NCBI RefSeq assembly: GCF_000368865.1
Contig: NZ_KB849725.1
Span: forward strand, 428,082 to 492,081
Reading direction: 5' to 3'
Origin: Acinetobacter bouvetii DSM 14964 = CIP 107468
Lineage (GTDB): Bacteria > Pseudomonadota > Gammaproteobacteria > Pseudomonadales > Moraxellaceae
Length of the DNA stretch: 64,000 bases
The position numbers and the translations under genes were made by a program. Positions 18,304 to 26,133 of this stretch are shown piece by piece. Numbering within the stretch: the stretch's first letter is position 1; every line of letters starts with the position of its first letter. Below the pieces are notes generated by a model. That model did not search any database and was not told the DNA's origin. It saw only the letters and a list, made by a program, of their open reading frames with translations.

Positions 18304-19062
18304 ATGTGGAAAAAAATTCGGATTCTGTGCCTGCTGGTTATTTTGCTGATCGTTGCCGTCAATGCATGGAAAGATAAAAATCAGGATTGGCGCAAGCCGG
18401 TTTTTGTGCTGCTGCATCCGATTAATGCGGATGGCTTACCCAGCACGCAGCGGTATATTCAAAAGCTTAGCGTGCAGGATTTTCAGGGTGCGCAAGCGTA
18501 CCTGCAAGAACATGCGCAGCAGTACCGCGGTCAGCCGATTTATTTTTATTTCAATATTGGGCGGCAGCTGAAAGTATTGCCGCCGAAGGTGCCCGATCAT
18601 GCCCGATTGTGGGATGTCGTCCTATGGAGTTTAAAATTCCGCTATTACGCGTGGCAGCAGCATCAAAAGGCGGATGGCGCACCCAGCCTGACCCTGTTTT
18701 TAAATTATTATGACCCTGCGAAGACCCGTGAACTGAAGCATTCGACAGCGCTGGAAAATGGCCGGATTGGCTCGGTCAATTTGTTCGCATCCAAAAAGCA
18801 GGCGGCGCAAAATAAAATTGTGCTGGTGCATGAGCTGCTGCATGCCTTTGGCGCTACCGATAAATATGAGATAGCGACAGGGCAGCCAATCTATCCAATC
18901 GGCTACGCTTTTCCAGATCAGAAGCCATTATTTCCGCAAGCCAAAGCAGAATTGATGGCCGGGCACATTCCAGTCTCCGAAACCAAGAGCAAGATGCCGG
19001 ATAGTTTGGAACAGACACTAATCAATGCACAAACGGCAGCTGAAATAGGCTGGGTCAAATAA
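18304..19062 (+). CDS. predicted membrane-anchored HExxH metalloprotease, unknown family
   Basis: The 252-residue protein has a single N-terminal hydrophobic helix (residues 5-20, IRILCLLVILLIVAVN), probably leaving the rest in the periplasm. The motif HELLHAFGATDKY at 176-188 gives H-E-x-x-H plus a downstream G-A-x-D-x-Y. This is the layout of gluzincin/metzincin-like zinc sites with an aspartate or tyrosine nearby. I do not recognise the family. The Nudix gene ends 23 bases upstream, so the two may be cotranscribed. Protease activity is inferred from the motif alone. Confidence 0.7.
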   Translation: MWKKIRILCLLVILLIVAVNAWKDKNQDWRKPVFVLLHPINADGLPSTQRYIQKLSVQDFQGAQAYLQEHAQQYRGQPIYFYFNIGRQLKVLPPKVPDHARLWDVVLWSLKFRYYAWQQHQKADGAPSLTLFLNYYDPAKTRELKHSTALENGRIGSVNLFASKKQAAQNKIVLVHELLHAFGATDKYEIATGQPIYPIGYAFPDQKPLFPQAKAELMAGHIPVSETKSKMPDSLEQTLINAQTAAEIGWVK

Positions 19063-19202
19063 GCGGACCTCTGCGGATAACTCAAAAGTTATCCACAAAT
19101 TAAGGCGCTTAAATTGCTACATTTTGACTAACCTTTTGGGCTTTAGATCGTCAATAAATCATGTTAAAACTAAATCATCCCTATTAAAACTTGAGAATAA
19201 GT

Positions 19203-19772
19203 ATGAAAACTGTAGGAAATGATTTAATCCGTAGCCAGCTGCATCAAAACCGTAAGTGGTACATTGGCTTAGGTGTTTTATTGACCATTTTTGGTATTGT
19301 GCTGCTGGCGTCTCTTCCTTTTGCCACCTTATCCGCTATATTTATCTTCGGCATATTAATGATGATCGGCGGCATATTGCACTTGCTCGCAGCCTTTAAA
19401 ATTTTTGAGGGCGGCTTCCGGTGGCTTTGGGCGCTGTTTGGCGTATTGTATTTGATTGCCGGGTATTATGCGTTCAGCACCCCGGTAAAGACTGCGATTG
19501 TGCTCACCAATGTTTTGGCGATTATTTTAATTGTTGCGGGTGTGATTCGTATTTTTAACGCCATTTTATTTCGAGGATTGCCAGGCTGGGGCTGGACATT
19601 ATTTTCAGGCCTATTGACCCTAGTTGCCGGCGTCATGATTTTAAAATCACCCGATGCGCCGTTCTGGGTGTTAGGTTTGTTCCTTGCGATGGATATTCTA
19701 TTTCAAGGCATTAACTATCTCAGTTTTGCATCTTATATTAAACATGAAATCCCTAAAAGTTCTGCGGATTGA
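19203..19772 (+). CDS. HdeD-like membrane protein (DUF308)
   Basis: The 189-residue protein has six evenly spaced hydrophobic segments arranged as pairs (for example WYIGLGVLLTIFGIVLLASL, FIFGILMMIGGILHLLAAF and ALFGVLYLIAGYYAFS). This is the DUF308 repeat pattern of HdeD, an inner-membrane protein linked to acid stress in E. coli. I choose ATG 19203 over an upstream TTG. The role here is by resemblance. Confidence 0.75.
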   Translation: MKTVGNDLIRSQLHQNRKWYIGLGVLLTIFGIVLLASLPFATLSAIFIFGILMMIGGILHLLAAFKIFEGGFRWLWALFGVLYLIAGYYAFSTPVKTAIVLTNVLAIILIVAGVIRIFNAILFRGLPGWGWTLFSGLLTLVAGVMILKSPDAPFWVLGLFLAMDILFQGINYLSFASYIKHEIPKSSAD

Positions 19773-19797
19773 TGCTTTGGTTTGAGCATTTTTTATT
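19770..19797 (+). terminator. weak intrinsic terminator after the hdeD-like gene
   Basis: ATGCT / AGCAT with an 8-base loop and a TTTTTT tract directly after the stop codon. The stem is only 5 bp. Confidence 0.5.
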
Positions 19798-19803
19798 GTA
19801 GCC

Positions 19804-20253
19804 TTAAGGTTTGACGCTGTAGCGGCTGCTGACGGCAATCCGGTTCCATGCGTTAATGACAACCGCCAGCCACTCCACTGCGCTGATTTGCGCATCGGTC
19901 AAAAAAGGCAGGGCATCTTCATAAACTTCATCAGGCACTTGACCTTCAGCGACTAAAGTAATGGCTTCCATCAAACTGAGCGCAGCGCCTTCCGCCTGAT
20001 CGTAATATTCAGTTTCACGCCATGCGCTGAGCAGGGCGATACGTTCGGCCGTTTCACCTGTTTTGAGCGCATCCTGCGTATGCAGGCGGATGCAAAAAGC
20101 GCATTGGTTGATTTGCGACGCGCGCAGTTTGAGCAGATGCGCAAAGCCTTCGCTCAGCTGCGCTTCTTGAACTTTTTGCATAGCCAAGGCGTCCAGCTCT
20201 GCAACTTTTTTGTATAAATCGGGGGCGGATTGGCCTAGATTGATTCGAGACAT
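19804..20253 (-). CDS. AhpD-like / carboxymuconolactone decarboxylase-family protein
   Basis: The 149-residue protein carries LKLRASQINQCAFCIRLHTQDA (about residues 42-63), the AhpD-type C-x-x-C-x3-H redox motif. Such proteins reduce hydroperoxides or act in related thiol chemistry. The rest is all-helical, as expected. Substrate and partner are unknown. The gene converges with the hdeD-like gene. Confidence 0.85.
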   Translation of the reverse strand: MSRINLGQSAPDLYKKVAELDALAMQKVQEAQLSEGFAHLLKLRASQINQCAFCIRLHTQDALKTGETAERIALLSAWRETEYYDQAEGAALSLMEAITLVAEGQVPDEVYEDALPFLTDAQISAVEWLAVVINAWNRIAVSSRYSVKP

Positions 20254-20345
20254 GATCGTTCTTCTGATGCTAAATTTTATTTAGTCTAAAGGAAAATTGC
20301 GTTAAAGCATGCTTAACTGAATACCGCTTCTTAAAAAAATATCCT

Positions 20346-21497
20346 ATGAAAACATTTATCCTTGCCCCCGATTCATTTAAGGAAAGCATGACGGCTGAAC
20401 AGGCGTGCGCTTCGATGCAGCGCGGCATTTTGCGGGCTATGCCCGATGCGCAGTGCATTCATGTGCCTATGGCAGACGGCGGTGAGGGCACAGTGGATGC
20501 CTTGATTGCGGCTTTAGCCGGTGAGCGCATTACATGTGAAGTGACAGGCCCTTTGCCGCATCAGCGGATCAATACGTATTTTGGCTTAATCGATGGGGGG
20601 AGCACTGCCGTCATCGAAATGGCCAAAGCCAATGGCATTGATTTATTAAAGCCTGAACAGCGCAATCCCTTGCTGACCTCAACCTGCGGTACAGGTGAAA
20701 TGATCATGAAAGCGCTGGATTTAGGCGTGACGAAAATGATTTTAGGCCTGGGCGGCAGTGTGACCAATGATGGCGGTGCGGGCATGGCGCAGGCATTGGG
20801 GGCAAAATATTTTGATGCTGCCGGCAATTCGGTTGCTGCTTACGGAGGCAGCCTGAACCGCATCCAAAGCATGGATTTGAGCCGCTTAGATCCACGCTTA
20901 AATACGGTTGAAATTGTCATTGCATCGGATGTAAATAATCCGCTGTGCGGGCCAAATGGCGCATCTTATGTATTTGGTCCGCAAAAAGGCGCAGATGATG
21001 AGATGGTGCAAATCTTAGATCGCAGCCTCAGTCATTTTGCCGATGTTGCTGAACAGGCAGCGGGGCATGCATGCCGGAATTTTTCCGGTGCAGGGGCGGC
21101 AGGCGGTTTGGGTTTTGGCCTGATGGCTTTTGCTGGAGCTAGGATTCAATCGGGCGTGGAGCTGGTGATTGAACAGTGCCGCTTGGCGGAGAAAATTGCG
21201 CAGGCGGATTATGTGCTGACAGGTGAAGGTAAAATTGATTTTCAAACTAAGTTTGGCAAAACGCCGTATGGCGTGGCGCAGGTGGCGAAGCAGTTCAATA
21301 AGCCGGTAATTGCTTTTGCTGGTTTGGTGGGGGAAGGCATTGATGAGCTGTATGATTTAGGGTTTAGCCAGATTATCGGCATTAATCCGCCAGACAGTGT
21401 TTTGCTGGATGCATTGAAAAATGCGGAAGTGAATTTGGAAAAGGCAGTGGGCGCCTTTGTTCATACACTGGCTGATTCTATTCCATTGAAGCCATAA
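20346..21497 (+). CDS. glycerate kinase (GarK/GlxK type)
   Basis: The enzyme phosphorylates D-glycerate with ATP in the cytoplasm. The N-terminus LAPDSFKESMTAEQAC, the VPMADGGEGTVDAL block and the glycine-rich LGLGGSVTNDGGAGMAQALG region (about residues 131-150) are characteristic of the type I glycerate kinase family. At 383 residues it is full length. No glyoxylate/tartronate genes are adjacent, so the pathway context is unclear. Confidence 0.9.
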   Translation: MKTFILAPDSFKESMTAEQACASMQRGILRAMPDAQCIHVPMADGGEGTVDALIAALAGERITCEVTGPLPHQRINTYFGLIDGGSTAVIEMAKANGIDLLKPEQRNPLLTSTCGTGEMIMKALDLGVTKMILGLGGSVTNDGGAGMAQALGAKYFDAAGNSVAAYGGSLNRIQSMDLSRLDPRLNTVEIVIASDVNNPLCGPNGASYVFGPQKGADDEMVQILDRSLSHFADVAEQAAGHACRNFSGAGAAGGLGFGLMAFAGARIQSGVELVIEQCRLAEKIAQADYVLTGEGKIDFQTKFGKTPYGVAQVAKQFNKPVIAFAGLVGEGIDELYDLGFSQIIGINPPDSVLLDALKNAEVNLEKAVGAFVHTLADSIPLKP

Positions 21498-21872
21498 TGC
21501 TGCGCGGTTTTTTTAGAGAGCGATGATTGGCGTCAATTGGGCTGAGGATCTATAGGGAATTTTAAAATATCATCAGCAGAAGCATGTCTTTGCTTCAAAT
21601 CATTGGCATGGAGCTGCGCCTCCGAGCAAGCCTTTCTTGCTTATGAGGGCTGAGAAGTACTGCTTCGTAAGGCAACAAGATCCTTTGTAGGTACATCTGG
21701 ATATGCGCCAATTCAGCGGACGGCAAGGATACCGCCCAGCATGCGAATTTGAGCCCTGTGATAATTATTTTAGTCATTGGCGCTTCGCTAAAATCTCAGC
21801 AGGGTTTTCTCTGCCAAGTTTTCTGCAGTCAGCTCTGTTAAACTATCCGCCTCCCTAGCGCGATGAGACACT
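21498..21872. other. 375-bp gene-free stretch, probably a conserved structured element
   Basis: No convincing gene is present. The part from about 21600 to 21745 holds short inverted repeats: AGCAAG/CTTGCT at 21626-21643 and GCGG...CCGC around 21717-21736. The sequence reads as non-coding in all frames. I have the impression of seeing closely similar sequence in other Acinetobacter intergenic regions, but this is memory, not a search. The last ~100 bases should hold the helicase promoter. Confidence 0.4.
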
Positions 21873-23861
21873 ATGAGTTTAGCCAGCCTGATTGATGAAT
21901 TAAATCCTCAACAACGACAAGCCGCCATTACCGAAACCCAGCACAGTCTGGTCTTGGCCGGCGCGGGCTGCGGCAAAACCAAAACCATCGTAGCGCGGGC
22001 TGCCTACCTGATTGATCAAGGTGTGCCAGCCAACAAAATTCAAATTTTAACCTTTACCCGCCGCGCCGCCAGTGAAATTGTGGCGCGGGTAGAGCTGGCC
22101 TTAGGCGACCAAGCCAAGGGCCTGCGCGCATCCACCTTTCACACCTTTTGCATGTACCTGCTGCGCCGGATTCCAAATGCCTTTGGCTTAGAGCAGTTTT
22201 CGATTATTGACCGTGATGATCAGATGATGCTGTTCCGCCTGATCCGCGGCAAAGACGACAAAAAAAATCCGAATCAGCTGCCGAAACCAAAAGAACTCTG
22301 CGACCTGTATTCTTTTGCGCGCAACACCCGTCAGAAACTCAGCCTGGCTTTAGAAAAGCAGCTGCCGGAGTTTTTGGACATGAAAGATGAAATTGCCGAG
22401 ATCATGAAAGAATATGAGAAGCGCAAGCGCAACCGCAGCTTTCTGGACTATGATGATATTTTGGCGGTGGTGGCCTCGGCTTTGGCGCAATCGGAAGGCT
22501 TGGTGGACTATGTTGCGTCTATTTGCCAGCATATGCTGGTCGATGAAATGCAGGACACCAATCCTTTGCAGTGGGCGCTGCTGGAACCGCTCAAAGACAA
22601 AGTGCATTTGTTCTGCGTGGGGGATGATGCGCAGTCGATTTATGGCTTCCGCGGCGCAGATTTTGAAAATATCCACCATTTTAAAGAGCGCGTGCCGAAT
22701 GCACAGATCTTTAAACTGGAAAAAAATTACCGTTCAACGCAGGAAATTTTAGACTTGTCGAACTGGCTGCTGGATCAAAGCCCAATCAAATATGACAAGC
22801 GTTTAGAGGCTTACCGCGGCGATGGCATGAAACCGAAAATGCACATCTTCCCCAACGAATTTGATGAAGCCAAATGGATTGCGGTGGATATTAAAGAGCG
22901 CCATTATCTGGAAGGCGCGAAATGGAAGGATCACATGGTGCTGGTGCGTTCCAGCTTTGCCGCGCGCCATATTGAAGCTGCCTGCATTGCCGGCAATGTC
23001 CCTTACCGCTTTATTGGCGGCATGAAGCTGCTGGAAACCGCGCATGTGAAAGATCTGCTCAGCCTGCTGCGCGTGGTGGCGAATCCGCTGGATGATATTG
23101 CATGGATGCGCTTTCTGACGCTGTGGAATGGCGTGGGTGATGTAGGCGCGAGCAAGCTGTCGCATCAGCTGCTGCTGGAACCGGAAATGGACGCGATTGG
23201 GCAGAAACTGGAAAAATTCGGCAAAGTGCCAGATCAGGCCATTTTGATGATGAAGCAGATGATGGTGATCCGCCACGAAGTGAAAGAATGCGTCAGCCTG
23301 GCGATTCAGGCGATAGAAGAACAGCTGGCTGAAAACTATAAAAAAGACTGGCACCGCCGCCAAGGCGATTTTGAACTGGTGAAGCAGCTGGCGTCCAAGC
23401 ATGGCCAGTTGGCTGAATTCCTTGAAGAATATGTGCTGGATCCGGTATCGATCAGCGAGATTGAGCGCCAGTCCGAAGATGATGTGGTCACGCTGATTAC
23501 CATCCATTCCGCCAAGGGAACCGAGCAGAAAGTCTGCTATGTGGCCAATGTCTCTGCGGGGCAGTATCCGCATGCGCGTGCGCAGGGCAATTTTGATGAT
23601 GTTGAAGAAGAGCGGCGCGTACTGTATGTCGCGCTGACCCGTGCGCAGAACGAGCTGATTTTAACCAAGCAGAATTTAAATATGTGGGCGCGCGATACGG
23701 TCGATGAGCAGGGCCGCACCGTGCAAAGCTATTTCCTGAATGATTTAACCCGCAATTTATGCACTTCTGAGACGCATTACAGGCCGCGTGAACAAACCGT
23801 GAAAAGCGCTTTAATTGAACGCAAGTCGATTAATTTAGATTTTGGCATCGATCTCGATTAA
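21873..23861 (+). CDS. UvrD/Rep-type superfamily I DNA helicase
   Basis: The 662-residue ATP-dependent 3'-5' helicase has all SF1A motifs: Q motif (LNPQQRQAA), Walker A (GAGCGKTKT), motif Ia (ILTFTRRAASEI), motif II with DEMQDT instead of the usual DEFQDT, motif III (GDDAQSIYGFRGA), motif IV (LEKNYRST), motif V (TIHSAKGTEQ) and motif VI (RRVLYVALTRAQ). It is about the length of Rep and lacks a nuclease domain. It would act in replication restart or repair. It could be a third paralogue beside UvrD and Rep, so I give no symbol. Confidence 0.85.
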   Translation: MSLASLIDELNPQQRQAAITETQHSLVLAGAGCGKTKTIVARAAYLIDQGVPANKIQILTFTRRAASEIVARVELALGDQAKGLRASTFHTFCMYLLRRIPNAFGLEQFSIIDRDDQMMLFRLIRGKDDKKNPNQLPKPKELCDLYSFARNTRQKLSLALEKQLPEFLDMKDEIAEIMKEYEKRKRNRSFLDYDDILAVVASALAQSEGLVDYVASICQHMLVDEMQDTNPLQWALLEPLKDKVHLFCVGDDAQSIYGFRGADFENIHHFKERVPNAQIFKLEKNYRSTQEILDLSNWLLDQSPIKYDKRLEAYRGDGMKPKMHIFPNEFDEAKWIAVDIKERHYLEGAKWKDHMVLVRSSFAARHIEAACIAGNVPYRFIGGMKLLETAHVKDLLSLLRVVANPLDDIAWMRFLTLWNGVGDVGASKLSHQLLLEPEMDAIGQKLEKFGKVPDQAILMMKQMMVIRHEVKECVSLAIQAIEEQLAENYKKDWHRRQGDFELVKQLASKHGQLAEFLEEYVLDPVSISEIERQSEDDVVTLITIHSAKGTEQKVCYVANVSAGQYPHARAQGNFDDVEEERRVLYVALTRAQNELILTKQNLNMWARDTVDEQGRTVQSYFLNDLTRNLCTSETHYRPREQTVKSALIERKSINLDFGIDLD

Positions 23862-23951
23862 AATAGTCCTTTGACGTGATTTTGCACGCAAGTTCAAAAA
23901 GCAAAAAATAGGCAAATGCTTTTTGATGATGCAGCCTATTTGGAAAAATGA

Positions 23952-24203
23952 ATGAATATTTTAGTACGTAACTTAGAGCGCTCAATTACAGAGGCTGAAT
24001 TGGCGGAGCTGTTTAAGCCATTTGGCAAAGTGGAATCTGCTGTGGTTGTGATGGACAAGGAAACGGGTAAATCTAAAGGGTTCGGCTTTGTTGAAATGCC
24101 GAATGGCCGGGAAGCGATCAAAGCGATTAAGGGCTTGAACACGCTTAAAGTGAAAGGCATGGGCATCCGCGTGAAAGCCGCGGACGATAAGCCGAACGCG
24201 TAA
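23952..24203 (+). CDS. small RRM-type RNA-binding protein
   Basis: The protein is a single RRM domain of 83 residues: RNP2 is ILVRNL (residues 3-8) and RNP1 is KGFGFVEM (about 41-48). Bacterial single-RRM proteins are often cold-induced and bind RNA; targets are unknown. The ATG 23952 start fits the domain exactly. A strong terminator follows. Confidence 0.9.
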   Translation: MNILVRNLERSITEAELAELFKPFGKVESAVVVMDKETGKSKGFGFVEMPNGREAIKAIKGLNTLKVKGMGIRVKAADDKPNA

Positions 24204-24206
24204 ATT

Positions 24207-24234
24207 AAAAAGGAGCAGTTACTGCTCCTTTTTT
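24207..24234 (+). terminator. intrinsic terminator after the RRM gene
   Basis: GGAGCAG / CTGCTCC with a 3-base loop, flanked by A5 and T6, directly after the stop. Confidence 0.95.
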
Positions 24235-24298
24235 ATGCAGGCATTCATTCACACAGCATTTGCTGCTCGCAGGCTAGACATATGTTTAAACTGAAGTC

Positions 24299-24661
24299 AT
24301 GACATCAGCATACTTGGCGCTGTCGATTGTTGCCCCGAACGGCATGCGTATTGCACAAGGCATCAAAACACTGGAAGTCCGATCATGGATTCCTGAGCAG
24401 CTGCCGTTAAAAGATGTCGTCATTGTCGAAAATCAGCACTATTTGAATCACGAAGGCGATGAAGAACAAGGCTTGGCAGTCGCTATTGCGGATATTATTG
24501 ATGTGCATCCCTGGCGCAAGGATGAGTTTGTGGCGGCTTGCGCAAGCTATTGGGCTGATGGCTATTCTGCATGGGTGCTGGACAATGTCCGGCCCATTGA
24601 TCCGCCAATAGCCGTGCCCGCTAAGCGTAAAATCTATTTAATTGACATCGATCATCCGTAA
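24299..24661 (+). CDS. ASCH-domain protein
   Basis: The 120-residue protein starts LALSIVAPNGMRIAQGIKTLEVRSW, the characteristic ASCH pattern (strand, P....I..G.K..E.R...). ASCH/PUA-like proteins bind RNA or modified nucleosides; one family member is a 4-acetylcytidine amidohydrolase. Neither substrate nor partner can be read from the sequence. Confidence 0.7.
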   Translation: MTSAYLALSIVAPNGMRIAQGIKTLEVRSWIPEQLPLKDVVIVENQHYLNHEGDEEQGLAVAIADIIDVHPWRKDEFVAACASYWADGYSAWVLDNVRPIDPPIAVPAKRKIYLIDIDHP

Positions 24662-24736
24662 TATTTATTGTGAATTGCAGAATATTGCGATTAAGCTAAA
24701 GAGCAGACTCAAAGCCAAAATTTAGGAAATTGAACC

Positions 24737-25240
24737 ATGTCCCGCGTTGCCCGTTTTCATGCTGACCGCACCAATCAGAAACTGTATTTTGCCCGCCTTG
24801 CCTGCCAGCAGGCTGAGCAGGTTGACCATGTTCAGCAAGCGCAGGCATTGCGTGAATCGGCTGTCTTTCATCTGCAGGGCGCTGTTTTGGCATTCTTGCA
24901 GGAGCTGGTGCGCTATTACCGCCTGAATGACGCTGCGCCGACGCTCAAGTCCATTGAAGAGCATATGGCCGCTAAAGGCCAGGTGTCTCCTGAAGTCACC
25001 GTCATGCAGCAGTTGGCGCAGCGGGGCTTTATTGCTGAATTGAAGCGCGCATACCGGATGTGCCAGTATGCGCCGGAACCGACGGCGCCGGAACCGGAAG
25101 ATGAAACTTCTTCCAATCTCATCATTAAAGTTACGCAAACACCGCAAGCGTGGCTGCCGGATACAAAAATTCTGCGCGAATGGCATCGTGAATTGACTCA
25201 GCTGATAGACGGCTTCAGAAACGAGATGGTTGAATTCTAA
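24737..25240 (+). CDS. uncharacterised protein (possibly DUF6586)
   Basis: The 167-residue soluble protein has a helical first half (FARLACQQAEQVDHVQQAQALRESAVF..LQELVRYYRL). An acidic Pro/Glu linker (APEPTAPEPEDE, about 114-125) follows, then a short C-terminal helical region. It may belong to the DUF6586 group found in Pseudomonas and Acinetobacter, but I am not certain. No function is known to me. Confidence 0.65.
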   Translation: MSRVARFHADRTNQKLYFARLACQQAEQVDHVQQAQALRESAVFHLQGAVLAFLQELVRYYRLNDAAPTLKSIEEHMAAKGQVSPEVTVMQQLAQRGFIAELKRAYRMCQYAPEPTAPEPEDETSSNLIIKVTQTPQAWLPDTKILREWHRELTQLIDGFRNEMVEF

Positions 25241-25344
25241 TCCGATGCTTGGCGCTTGAATTTCAATAATCGGTCCCGATATATATTAGTCTAAGCAATG
25301 CAAGGCGCTTGTGCCTTTGCCACCATGTTGCACATGGAGGAACT

Positions 25345-25623
25345 ATGTCTATAGAACAATTGAAAGAATTATTTGGAAATCAGGAAGCGGTTTTGGAACT
25401 GGTTCAGCTGGAAGGCGGTGAATTGGCATTGCGTAATGCTGGGTCTGACAAAGAGCCCTTGGTCACAATTCATTTTAATGAAGAAGTGAAAGCATTATTG
25501 GGGGAGGAAACTCCTGTGGTTGCGCAGCATATGATTCAGGCAGCCTTGTTCAGTCTGCTGGAAAAACAAGTCAATGAATGGCAAGCTGAAGTCGTGGATG
25601 AAAAACCGCAGTTTATGAGTTGA
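25345..25623 (+). CDS. small conserved hypothetical protein
   Basis: The 92-residue acidic protein (MSIEQLKELFGNQEAVLEL...) has no signal or membrane segment. The start at 25345 has a clear AGGAACT ribosome binding site; a longer frame from 25309 does not. A terminator follows within 20 bases, so it is probably a single-gene unit. Function unknown. Confidence 0.7.
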   Translation: MSIEQLKELFGNQEAVLELVQLEGGELALRNAGSDKEPLVTIHFNEEVKALLGEETPVVAQHMIQAALFSLLEKQVNEWQAEVVDEKPQFMS

Positions 25624-25641
25624 TGATTTTAAAGAATTTTG

Positions 25642-25670
25642 AAAAAAACGCGCGTTTGGCGCGTTTTTTT
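25642..25670 (+). terminator. intrinsic terminator, bidirectional
   Basis: ACGCGC / GCGCGT with a 5-base loop, flanked by A7 and T7, between two converging small genes. Confidence 0.95.
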
Positions 25671-25695
25671 CTGGGTGAACAAGAAAGGTTCAGCG

Positions 25696-25938
25696 TTAAG
25701 CGCCGCTGATGTGCGCAGGCGAAATAAACATCGACCCTAAAAAAACAATCAAAATACCGATCAGCTGCAAGAAAAATGGATTTTTGGCATCTTGCCAGTA
25801 CAAAATTAAAAATACGATGGATATTGGCGAAAACAGCAGGCAGCCCAGTCCCCATAAAATGCTGTTTTTAAAGGCGGCAATTAAAAAGCCAATGGCGCCG
25901 ATCAGAATAACGGCAAACCCCAGATACATAATGAACAT
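25696..25938 (-). CDS. small membrane protein, unknown function
   Basis: Starting at MFIMYLGFAV (behind GAGAGAAAA), the product has 80 residues and three hydrophobic segments: MYLGFAVILIGAIGFLIAA, GLGCLLFSPISIVFLILYW and FLQLIGILIVFLGSMF. No family recognised. The frame extends upstream to 26010, but that part is Lys/Ser-rich and unlikely to be translated. Confidence 0.6.
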   Translation of the reverse strand: MFIMYLGFAVILIGAIGFLIAAFKNSILWGLGCLLFSPISIVFLILYWQDAKNPFFLQLIGILIVFLGSMFISPAHISGA

Positions 25939-26075
25939 TTTTTCTCTCTTGAGCGCACTGAATATGCTGTATTTTTTTATTGATTGTATTGAATTATAAA
26001 ATAAATTCAATATTTTGCATTTTACGTGAATGAATTCAGACGCTGTGGGCTGGCAGGCCGCCAGCCAATCTCAGA

Positions 26076-26114
26076 TAAAAAAATAAGGCTGATGCTTAAC
26101 AGCACAGCCTTATT
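26076..26114 (-). terminator. intrinsic terminator after the antiporter gene
   Basis: A 10-bp stem (AATAAGGCTG / CAGCCTTATT) with a 13-base loop and a U7 tract on the minus strand, starting 19 bases past the antiporter stop. Confidence 0.85.
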
Positions 26115-26133
26115 GGTAGCGCATATTAAAGGA

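Noticed and set aside
22803..23573. Minus-strand frame of 256 residues inside the helicase gene
   Set aside because: The forward frame has all helicase motifs; the reverse frame is His/Phe-rich, typical of an antisense shadow.
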